Source of the DNA: Xenophilus sp. AP218F
GTDB taxonomy: Bacteria > Pseudomonadota > Gammaproteobacteria > Burkholderiales > Chromobacteriaceae
Reading direction: 5' to 3'
Assembly: GCA_002213445.1 (NCBI GenBank)
Contig: NJIE01000006.1
Coordinates: 459-64,458, forward strand
Length of the DNA: 64,000 bases
The translations under genes and the position numbers were made by a program. Under the pieces are notes generated by a model, which worked only from the letters and a program-made list of their open reading frames with translations, ran no database searches and was not told the DNA's origin. This document shows positions 1 through 6,777 of the stretch, in pieces. Numbering within the stretch: the stretch's first letter is position 1; each line of letters starts with the position of its first letter.

Positions 1-10
1 AACATACGAA

Positions 11-46
11 AAAGGTGAACGAAACTCAGCGTTCACCTTTTTTTTT
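11..46 (+). terminator. Intrinsic terminator of the gene upstream of the window
   Basis: A perfect 10-bp stem (positions 11-20 with 31-40) with a 10-nt loop is followed by a run of T residues through 46. It must end a plus-strand gene that lies just left of the window; in related genomes hup (HU protein) usually precedes ppiD, but that gene is not visible here. Confidence 0.85.
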
Positions 47-72
47 AACAAGGGTGGCTTTAGCCGATCGCC

Positions 73-1905
73 ATGTTCGAGTTTGTCCAGAACAATAAAG
101 TCTTCATTCAAGTCGTACTAGGTGCCGTAGCGTTGACCTTTGTCGGTTTCGGCGTGGGAAGTTACGAAGCCATGGACGATCCTTACATCGTCAAGGTGGG
201 CGACACCAAGATCTACAAACGCGACCTGGATCGCGTGCTCGAAGGTCAGCCCAGCGACCCGGCAACCCGCCAGGCCGCCCTGGAGAATCTGATCCGTCAG
301 GAACTGTTGCTGGCCGACGCCCGCGCCAACGGCGCAACCGTGACCCCGGAGCAGCTGCGCAAGGTGATCGGTTCGGTTCCCGCCTTTCAGGAAAACGGCC
401 AATTCAATCAGGCTCGCTATAGCGCCTTCCTGCAAGAACGCCATCTGAGCGCCGAAGCTTTCGAAGCGCAAATCAGCCGCGACATCCTGCTGCAAAGCCA
501 GCTGACCAGCCTGGCGGGCAGCGAATTCGTCGCCAATGCCGTGGTCACGCGCGTCGCCGCCTTGCTGGGCGAAGCGCGCGAAGTGCAGCCGCTGGTGCTG
601 AAGCCGGCCGATTTCGCCGCCGAAGTCAAAACCGATCCCGCCGCGATCAAGGCGTACTACGACGCCAACGCCAAGCGCTTCTCCAAGCCGGAGATGGTCA
701 AGCTCGATTACGTGGTGCTGTCGCAAGACGCGGTGGCGCAGGGCATCAAGATCAGCGACGAAGAGGCGCAGCAGTATTACGAAAAGCACAAGGCCGAGCT
801 GTCCAACGAACAGCGCCGCGCCTCGCACATCCTGCTGGCCGTCTCCAAAGACGCCAAACCCGATCAGCGCGCCAAGGTGAAAGCCGAAGCCGACGCGCTG
901 CTCAAGGAAGTGCGCGCCAATCCGGCCAAGTTCGCGGAAATCGCGAAGCAGAAGTCCCAGGACCCGGGCTCCGCGGCCAATGGCGGCGATCTGGGCTTCT
1001 TCGACCGCGGCATGATGGTCAAGCCTTTCGATGACGTGGTTTTCCGCATGAAGCCCGGCCAGATCAGCGAGGTGGTGCAAACCGAATACGGCTATCACAT
1101 CATCCGCCTTGACGAGATCAAGGCTCCGGACTTTGCCGCAGTCAAGGCGGCGGTGGTAGAAAAGCTGAAAAACCAGAAGGCCGGCGCCCAGTTCCGCGCC
1201 CAGGTGGAAAAGCTCAATGAAATCGCTTATCAGCAAGGCGACTCGCTGAAAGGCATCGTCGATGCGCTGAAGCTGGAGGTCAAACGCTCCGACTGGCTGT
1301 CCCGCAACGCGCCGGCAGCCGACCCGCTGCTGAACGCCAAGGTGCTGGAAGCCGCCTTCAGCGACGATGTGCTGAAGAAAAAGCACAACAGCGAACCCGT
1401 GGACGCTGGCAACGGCGCCATGGTGGTGGCGCGCATCGCTGAACATCAGCCTTCCCGCCAGCAGCCGCTGACCGAGGTGAGCGAGCAGATCAAGAGCGAA
1501 CTGGTGGCTCGCGACGGCGCGAAACTGGCCGAGAAGAAGGGCCAGAGCCTGCTGCTGGAACTGAAGGCCGGCAAGGGACTCGAGGCGCAAAGCTGGGGCG
1601 CGGCCAAGACCGTTTCCCGCCGCAACGCCGACGGCTTGCCGTCCGGAGACGTCCGCGCCGTATTCGCGGCCTCCGCCAACAAGTTGCCGGCTTTTGCCGG
1701 CAGCAAGCGCGACAATGGCGAGTACGCGATCTATCGCATCGAGAAGGTCATCGCCGCGCCGGCGGCCAGCGACGCCGACCGCGCGCAGCTGGGCGGCCTG
1801 CTCGGCGAGATGTCCGCCAACTCGCAGCTGGCGAGCTATCTGGAGGCCTTGCGCCAGAAGTACAAGGTCGTCAGCGGCAAGCAGTCGATCAACGACGCGC
1901 AATAA
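73..1905 (+). CDS. ppiD: PpiD-type periplasmic folding chaperone / peptidyl-prolyl isomerase
   Basis: The 610-residue protein is an inner-membrane-anchored periplasmic chaperone that assists newly translocated proteins near the SecYEG exit. An N-terminal hydrophobic segment at about residues 11-30 is the membrane anchor and is followed by a SurA_N-like chaperone region. A parvulin domain lies at about residues 245-350, with the family motifs RRASHILL, GGDLGFF and GYHIIRL. The length is close to the usual 600-640 residues of PpiD. The start at 73 lacks a strong Shine-Dalgarno sequence, but the cytoplasmic MFEFVQ beginning is typical of PpiD, which supports it. The gene stands alone between two terminators. 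Whether the parvulin domain is enzymatically active cannot be judged; in E. coli PpiD it has little activity. Confidence 0.95.
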   Translation: MFEFVQNNKVFIQVVLGAVALTFVGFGVGSYEAMDDPYIVKVGDTKIYKRDLDRVLEGQPSDPATRQAALENLIRQELLLADARANGATVTPEQLRKVIGSVPAFQENGQFNQARYSAFLQERHLSAEAFEAQISRDILLQSQLTSLAGSEFVANAVVTRVAALLGEAREVQPLVLKPADFAAEVKTDPAAIKAYYDANAKRFSKPEMVKLDYVVLSQDAVAQGIKISDEEAQQYYEKHKAELSNEQRRASHILLAVSKDAKPDQRAKVKAEADALLKEVRANPAKFAEIAKQKSQDPGSAANGGDLGFFDRGMMVKPFDDVVFRMKPGQISEVVQTEYGYHIIRLDEIKAPDFAAVKAAVVEKLKNQKAGAQFRAQVEKLNEIAYQQGDSLKGIVDALKLEVKRSDWLSRNAPAADPLLNAKVLEAAFSDDVLKKKHNSEPVDAGNGAMVVARIAEHQPSRQQPLTEVSEQIKSELVARDGAKLAEKKGQSLLLELKAGKGLEAQSWGAAKTVSRRNADGLPSGDVRAVFAASANKLPAFAGSKRDNGEYAIYRIEKVIAAPAASDADRAQLGGLLGEMSANSQLASYLEALRQKYKVVSGKQSINDAQ

Positions 1906-1921
1906 GCATTCGGCAACGTGA

Positions 1922-1949
1922 AAACCGGCCTTCCCAGGCCGGTTTTTTT
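1922..1949 (+). terminator. Intrinsic terminator of ppiD
   Basis: A GC-rich stem (AACCGGCCT paired with AGGCCGGTT) with a 4-nt loop runs directly into seven T residues, 17 bp after the ppiD stop codon. Confidence 0.9.
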
Positions 1950-1999
1950 CATGCCGTTTTCCAAGACGACCGACACAGCCGGCTGGCGCCAAACATGCG

Positions 2000-2026
2000 A
2001 AAACGGAAGCCCGGGGCTTCCGTTTT
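2000..2026 (-). terminator. Terminator of cdd (bidirectional hairpin)
   Basis: AAAACGGAAGCC pairs with GGCTTCCGTTTT, giving A residues on one side and T residues on the other, so it can act on both strands. It lies 20 bp beyond the cdd stop codon. Confidence 0.8.
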
Positions 2027-2046
2027 GGGTTGGCTTCAGGCCAGGC

Positions 2047-2487
2047 TTAACCTTGCTGGGCGTCGGCCAGGTTTTTGGGACCGAAAGCGCCCGGCAGCAA
2101 CACGTCGAGCGTAGTGTCTATCGTCTCCTGGCCGTCGCAGATGGCGCGCACCCGCATGCTCGGTCCGAACTCGTTGAGCACCTGGCGGCATGCGCCGCAG
2201 GGGGAGGTGGGTTTGGCGGTGGGAGTGTAGATGCATACCGCCAGCACTTCCTGCAGGCCGTGATTGGCGCGGGCGGAAAAGAGGGCGGTGCGCTCGGCGC
2301 AGTTGGTCAGGCCGTAAGAGGCGTTTTCCACGTTGCAGCCGATGTGGATCTTGCCCTTGTTGTCGAGGATGGCTGCGCCGACGGTGAAATGGCTGTACGG
2401 GGCATAGGCCTGGCGCGCGGCGAGGCGGGCCGCCATTTCCAGTTCGGCCCATTGTTCGTTGCTTGGAATCTGGATGCTGCTGCTCAT
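2047..2487 (-). CDS. cdd: Cytidine deaminase
   Basis: The 146-residue enzyme hydrolytically deaminates cytidine and deoxycytidine to uridine and deoxyuridine in pyrimidine salvage. The zinc-site motifs are complete: CNVENASYG, the catalytic CAERTA (zinc Cys and proton-shuttle Glu) and PCGACRQVL, whose two Cys residues complete the zinc site. The length matches the homotetrameric short form found in Bacillus rather than the 294-residue E. coli dimer type. It lies downstream of argP in the same direction with 119 bp between them, so read-through is possible but nothing suggests a functional link. Confidence 0.96.
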   Translation of the reverse strand: MSSSIQIPSNEQWAELEMAARLAARQAYAPYSHFTVGAAILDNKGKIHIGCNVENASYGLTNCAERTALFSARANHGLQEVLAVCIYTPTAKPTSPCGACRQVLNEFGPSMRVRAICDGQETIDTTLDVLLPGAFGPKNLADAQQG

Positions 2488-2606
2488 GTTTTGGCTCCAA
2501 AAGACCAGATGGGCGCTGGATATTGCGCCAGGGTAGATGGCCTGTCAATCCGCATTCCGGCAATTATTTGACATGAAGTAAACTTGTGCGACTGGTGCTT
2601 TTACCA

Positions 2607-3503
2607 TCAGCGCTGCTGGCGCAGCTTTTGCCGGCAGTAGTCGGTCATCGCGGCGGTCATCGCGGCGGCCAGCGCCGATTCCACCCGCCAGTGGTGCCAG
2701 TAGAGCGGGATATCCATGTGCCGGCCGGGGAACAGGTCGATCAGCCGGCCGCTGGCGATGTCGTCGTCCAGCATCAGCTCGGGCAGCAGGCTGTAAGCCA
2801 GACCCAGCCGGGTGGCTTCGACGAAGCCTTGCGGCGTGGGGATGGTGAGGTAGGGGTAGGGCGCGTGGTAGTCGGCAACCTCCTGCAGGAACTGGCTGTG
2901 CACGGTGTCCTTGCGGCTGAAGATGATGGCCGGCGCTTGCGCCAGCGCCGCGGCGTTCGCGCCGTCGGGAAAGTGGCGGGCGGCGAATGCCGGCGTGGCC
3001 AGGCATTGGTAGCGCATCGCGCCCAGGTAATGGATTTCTCCGCCCTGGATCGGCGCGCTGCGAGTGCTGACGCAGCCGATGACGTGGCCGGTGCGCATCA
3101 GCTCGTGGGTGTGGTCCTGGTCGTCAAGGTGGATATCCAGCAGCACCGGCTGGCTGTCCAGAACCGGCTTGACGGCGGGCAGAAACCAGGTGGCGACGCT
3201 GTCGTTGTTGGCGCCGACCGCCAGCGTGGTGTATTCGCGGTTCTGCTCTGACGGCCGCAGGGTTTGCAGCAGCTGGTTTTCCATCAGGCGCAGCTGCTGG
3301 AAGTGCCGCAACAGCTGGCGGCCGGTTTCGGTGGCTTCTGCCGGCGTGGTGCGGGTGAGCACGGGCTGGCCCAGTTGCTCTTCCAGCTGGCGAATGCGTT
3401 GCGACACCGCCGATTGCGTCAGGTGCAGCTTCCTGGCCGCCTTATCGAAGCCGCCGGTTTCGGCCACCGCGGCCAGCGTTTGGAGTTGTCGGGGATCAAG
3501 CAC
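2607..3503 (-). CDS. argP: LysR-type regulator ArgP (IciA)
   Basis: The 298-residue protein is a LysR-family activator that responds to lysine and arginine and classically controls the arginine exporter gene argO. An N-terminal winged helix-turn-helix is clear (TQSAVSQRIRQLEEQLGQ at about residues 29-46), followed by the effector domain. The C-terminus carries the ArgP pattern SGRLIDLFPG...YWH, close to the E. coli protein, and the length is the same. In many proteobacteria argP and argO are adjacent. Here argO is 2.6 kb away on the other strand, with a c-di-GMP signalling gene inserted between them, so control of argO is inferred. Confidence 0.88.
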   Translation of the reverse strand: MLDPRQLQTLAAVAETGGFDKAARKLHLTQSAVSQRIRQLEEQLGQPVLTRTTPAEATETGRQLLRHFQQLRLMENQLLQTLRPSEQNREYTTLAVGANNDSVATWFLPAVKPVLDSQPVLLDIHLDDQDHTHELMRTGHVIGCVSTRSAPIQGGEIHYLGAMRYQCLATPAFAARHFPDGANAAALAQAPAIIFSRKDTVHSQFLQEVADYHAPYPYLTIPTPQGFVEATRLGLAYSLLPELMLDDDIASGRLIDLFPGRHMDIPLYWHHWRVESALAAAMTAAMTDYCRQKLRQQR

Positions 3504-3672
3504 GGCGTTCTCTTTGTTTTACGGCAATCAATAAAGTGTTGGTTAATAATGCCTCGGCGCTTGCTTTAAGACGGCCGGCGTGGCATGTTGCCGGCTGGGG
3601 TGTAATCATAACCGTTCACATTATAAAAAGGCTCGCAGCCGCGAGGATGAACCAGAACGCCGACGCCGTAAC

Positions 3673-3681
3673 GGGGGGGGG
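3673..3681. repeat. Nine-G homopolymer upstream of the globin-EAL gene
   Basis: Nine consecutive G residues lie 32 nt before the preferred ATG at 3713. The reading frame is also open upstream, with ATGs at 3647 and 3536. The tract is therefore either in the 5' untranslated leader or, if an upstream ATG is used, inside codons near the N-terminus. Poly-G runs of this length are prone to slipped-strand changes in Neisseriales. Confidence 0.9.
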
Positions 3682-3712
3682 CGCCTCTGGTCGATACAGG
3701 CTCAATGACAAG

Positions 3713-6082
3713 ATGCAAGCGGATAATAAGGCACTATTGGACGGAGTGTGCCGATTCATAGGAATCCGGGCGGAACACCTGGCGCAACTGCCGCAGCATG
3801 CGCCGGCCTTGCTGGCGCGGCGCGAGCTGCTGGGCAAGGAGTTGTACTGGTATTTGCTGAAAACGCCGGACGCGGCGCAAGCCTGGCTGAGCGGCTTTCC
3901 GGACGCCGACGCGCTGGTGGCGTCGTTGTTGCGTTATCTGCGGCTGATGCTGACGACGCCTACGGACGGGGCCGCGGCGAGGCGCGCGGTGGAGCAGGGC
4001 CGCAGCCACGCGAGGCTGGGCGTGGATATGGCCTGGCTGGCCGGCGCTTACGAACGCTGCCTTGCCCACTGGCTGGCCCGGCTGGCGGAGCAGGACATGG
4101 AGCCGGCCCGGCGCGATGCGCTTGGCCACAGCCTGCGCAAGCGGGTGCTGCTGGATCAGATGCTGCAATGGCATGGCTGCCAGCAAGCGCTGCAAACCCA
4201 GGTTAGCCAGAGCGGCCGGCAGAGCGAGGCCATGGCTGATTTGTACGCCACGCTCAGCAGCGTCAGCCTGGCGCTGGCGGAGTGCACCGACAGGCGCACG
4301 CTGCTGCAATCCATTTGCGACGTGTGCGTTCGCGACGGCAAGTTCGGCATGGCCTGGATCGGGACGCTGGACAGCGCCGCCGAGCGCCTGTCGGTATCGG
4401 CCGTCGCCTCCGAAGGGCGTTGCGCCCAGCTGGAAAAAGTGCAGTTGTCGGCCTGCAATGAAAGCCTCAAGGGCCATCTGCCCATCGCGCGCGCGGTGCG
4501 CAACCGCGTGTTGCAGGTGGTGGGCGACGTGGAGACGGACGCCAGCCTGCAGGATTGCCGCGCAGAGCTGCGCCGCCACGGCATCCGCAGCATGCTGGTG
4601 GCGCCGCTGATGCTGCGCAACCAGGTGTTCGGCACCCTGTCGCTATACGCCACCCAGGCCGGCGGTTTCGATCCGGCCAAAGTGTCGCTGGTGAATGTCA
4701 TGGCCCGGGAGATCGGCCGCGCGCTGGAGCGCCACGATGCGCTGGAACGCAGCCGCAAGGCCGAGGCCGAGCTCGCCTTCCTGTCTCATCACGACGTGCT
4801 CACCGGCCTGCCCAACCGTCTGCAGATCAAGGACCACATCGCCCGCCTGTTGCATGCCCGCAGCGCCGGACGGGAGGTGGCGGTGCTGGCGGTGTCCCTG
4901 CACGGATTTCACGATATCAACGCCCGCTTCGGCCACGACGGCGGTGACGCCGTGCTGTGCGAAGCGGCGCGCCGGCTGCGCCGCTGCATCTACCCCTTTG
5001 GCCAGGTCGGACGGGTGGGCGCGTCGCGCTTCATCGCCTGCACCGAGCGCACCGATCTGCTGGACAAACTGCTGGGGGAGCTGTCGCATCGCCTGCAAGC
5101 GCCGCTGGAAATCATGGGCGCGCAGCTGGAAATTCATTGCAACATCGGCGTGGCGGTATCGGGCCAGGCTGCGGTGGACGCCGCCACCATGCTGCGCCGC
5201 GCCGATCTGGCGCTGGGCCAGGCCAAGGATGCCGGACGCGGCCAGTGCCGGCATTACGACGCGGCGATGGACGAGGAAATCCAGCGCCTGCACGCAATAC
5301 GCAGCGCGTTCGCCCAGGCCATCCCGCGCGGCGAGCTGGCGCTCTACTACCAGCCCAAGATCAATCTGCTGAACAACCGCATCGAAGGCGTGGAGGCCTT
5401 GGTGCGCTGGGTGCGCAACGGCCGCACCGTGCCGCCGGGCGAGTTTTTCCCGGCAGTGGAGAACACCGAGCTGATGCGCGAGCTGGATTGGTGGGTGGTG
5501 CGCGAAGCGGTGCGCCAGGCTTGCGAATGGCGCGAGCAGGGCAAGTCGATTCCGGTGAGCGTCAACCTGTCGGCCATTACCCTCAAGCACGAGAGCTTTC
5601 TGCCCAATATGGAGTCGCTGCTGGAAGCCAATCCGCTGCCGATAGGCTATCTGGAGCTGGAGGTGCTGGAGAGCGTCACCCAGCAGGAGGCCGAGCAGAT
5701 CACCGCCAAGCTGGAGCGCTGCCGCGACCTTGGCCTGTCCATCGCGTTGGACGACTTCGGCACCGGCGCATCCTCGCTGGTGCATTTGCAGCAGCTGCCT
5801 TTCGACACCATCAAGATGGACCAGCGTTTCGTGCGCCTGTTGCTGGAAACCCCGGGCAACGAGGCCATCATCCGCAGCATGGTGGCGTTTGCCCATTACA
5901 CCGGGCGCAAGCTGGTGGTGGAGGGCGTGGAGAGCCGGGCGATCTGGAACCGCTTGCTGGAGATAGGCTGCCTGGACGGCCAGGGCTACGAGATATCGCC
6001 GCCGGTGGCGGCGGCGGAGCTGCCGGCGTGGATTACGCGCTGGCACGGGCGGCGCGAGGTGCTGGATTATGAAATTAATTAA
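3713..6082 (+). CDS. Globin-coupled sensor with GAF, degenerate GGDEF and EAL domains
   Basis: This 789-residue protein is a probable haem-regulated c-di-GMP phosphodiesterase. Residues 1-155 resemble the globin-coupled sensors: the proximal-His motif is SHARLGV, with His at residue 99, compared with His98 in E. coli DosC. That match is why the ATG at 3713 was chosen over 3536 or 3647. A GAF domain follows (about 174-350). In the GGDEF domain (about 353-515) the signature reads GASRF, so cyclase activity should be lost. The EAL domain (about 529-789) keeps EALVRW, NLSA, LELEVLES, DDFGTG, IKMD, EGVES and the QGY glutamine, i.e. the metal and catalytic residues, so cleavage of c-di-GMP to pGpG is expected. 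It lies between argP and argO, with which it has no known functional tie. The start codon is not certain. Confidence 0.85.
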   Translation: MQADNKALLDGVCRFIGIRAEHLAQLPQHAPALLARRELLGKELYWYLLKTPDAAQAWLSGFPDADALVASLLRYLRLMLTTPTDGAAARRAVEQGRSHARLGVDMAWLAGAYERCLAHWLARLAEQDMEPARRDALGHSLRKRVLLDQMLQWHGCQQALQTQVSQSGRQSEAMADLYATLSSVSLALAECTDRRTLLQSICDVCVRDGKFGMAWIGTLDSAAERLSVSAVASEGRCAQLEKVQLSACNESLKGHLPIARAVRNRVLQVVGDVETDASLQDCRAELRRHGIRSMLVAPLMLRNQVFGTLSLYATQAGGFDPAKVSLVNVMAREIGRALERHDALERSRKAEAELAFLSHHDVLTGLPNRLQIKDHIARLLHARSAGREVAVLAVSLHGFHDINARFGHDGGDAVLCEAARRLRRCIYPFGQVGRVGASRFIACTERTDLLDKLLGELSHRLQAPLEIMGAQLEIHCNIGVAVSGQAAVDAATMLRRADLALGQAKDAGRGQCRHYDAAMDEEIQRLHAIRSAFAQAIPRGELALYYQPKINLLNNRIEGVEALVRWVRNGRTVPPGEFFPAVENTELMRELDWWVVREAVRQACEWREQGKSIPVSVNLSAITLKHESFLPNMESLLEANPLPIGYLELEVLESVTQQEAEQITAKLERCRDLGLSIALDDFGTGASSLVHLQQLPFDTIKMDQRFVRLLLETPGNEAIIRSMVAFAHYTGRKLVVEGVESRAIWNRLLEIGCLDGQGYEISPPVAAAELPAWITRWHGRREVLDYEIN

Positions 6083-6093
6083 TATAGTATAAT
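6065..6093 (+). promoter_or_regulatory. Possible argO promoter
   Basis: A perfect TATAAT lies at 6088-6093 inside a strongly AT-rich stretch that begins within the last codons of the preceding gene. The -35 region is poor (GATTAT at 6065-6070 with 17-bp spacing), as expected for an activator-dependent promoter such as one controlled by ArgP. ArgP binding itself is inferred only. Confidence 0.4.
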
Positions 6094-6156
6094 TTTTATT
6101 AGTTTTACTTCTTTTGGCGGCTCCCTTAAGCTGACGCAAAAATCAGGAGTCGCAAC

Positions 6157-6777
6157 ATGTTCAATTTCAACGTATTTCTGGCCGCGCTCGGCATTTCCGG
6201 CGGCCAGATCATCAGCATCGGTCCGCAAAACGCTTTCGTCCTGCGCCAGGGCATCGGCCGCAGCCATGTATTGCCCATCATCGCGGTGTGCATCATCGCC
6301 GACATCTTGTTGATCACCAGCGGCGTGCTGGGCATGGGCAAGGTGATCGCCAGCGTGCCGGGCTTTCTGACCACCGTCACCTGGCTGGGCGCAGCCTTCC
6401 TGCTGTGGCTGGCGTTCAAGGCGTTCCGCTCGGCGGTTCGGCCCGGCGCCATGTCGCTGGCCGGCGGCGTGGAGCGCGACCGCAAGCGCGCCATTCGCAC
6501 CATCCTGATGGTGACGCTGCTCAATCCCTATGTGTGGCTGGATACCGTGGTGCTGATCGGCGGCGTATCCACCGTCTACGGCGAGGAGGCGATGCTGTCC
6601 TTCCTGCTGGGCAGTCTGGCCGCTTCGGTGCTGTGGTTCTGCAGCATCGGCTTTTTCGCCGGCAAGCTCGCGCCCTTGTTCCAGAAAGAAAGCAGTTGGC
6701 GGGTGCTGGACGTGGTCATCGGCGTGGTGATGCTGCTTACCGCCAGCCTGTTGGTGTGGAATTACGGTTTGCGCTGA
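6157..6777 (+). CDS. argO: LysE/ArgO-family arginine (basic amino acid) exporter
   Basis: The 206-residue integral inner-membrane protein has about six hydrophobic segments. It carries the LysE/ArgO signatures SIGPQNAFVLRQG near the N-terminus and LLNPYVWLDTVVLIGG in the middle. The family exports arginine, lysine or toxic analogues such as canavanine. An AGGAG Shine-Dalgarno lies 8 nt before the ATG. An AT-rich leader with a TATAAT box precedes it and a strong terminator follows. ArgP, encoded 2.6 kb upstream on the other strand, is the likely activator. The last 41 bp are overlapped antisense by the repeat-protein gene coming from the right. Confidence 0.92.
   Translation: MFNFNVFLAALGISGGQIISIGPQNAFVLRQGIGRSHVLPIIAVCIIADILLITSGVLGMGKVIASVPGFLTTVTWLGAAFLLWLAFKAFRSAVRPGAMSLAGGVERDRKRAIRTILMVTLLNPYVWLDTVVLIGGVSTVYGEEAMLSFLLGSLAASVLWFCSIGFFAGKLAPLFQKESSWRVLDVVIGVVMLLTASLLVWNYGLR

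Noticed and set aside
118-1992. Long open frame antisense to ppiD
   Set aside because: It is a mirror of the high-GC ppiD codons, has no recognisable domain or ribosome-binding site, and ppiD is certain.
3536-3712. Upstream start of the globin-EAL gene at 3536 or 3647
   Set aside because: The globin His falls at the position expected from DosC only when ATG 3713 is used, and neither upstream ATG has a well-spaced Shine-Dalgarno.
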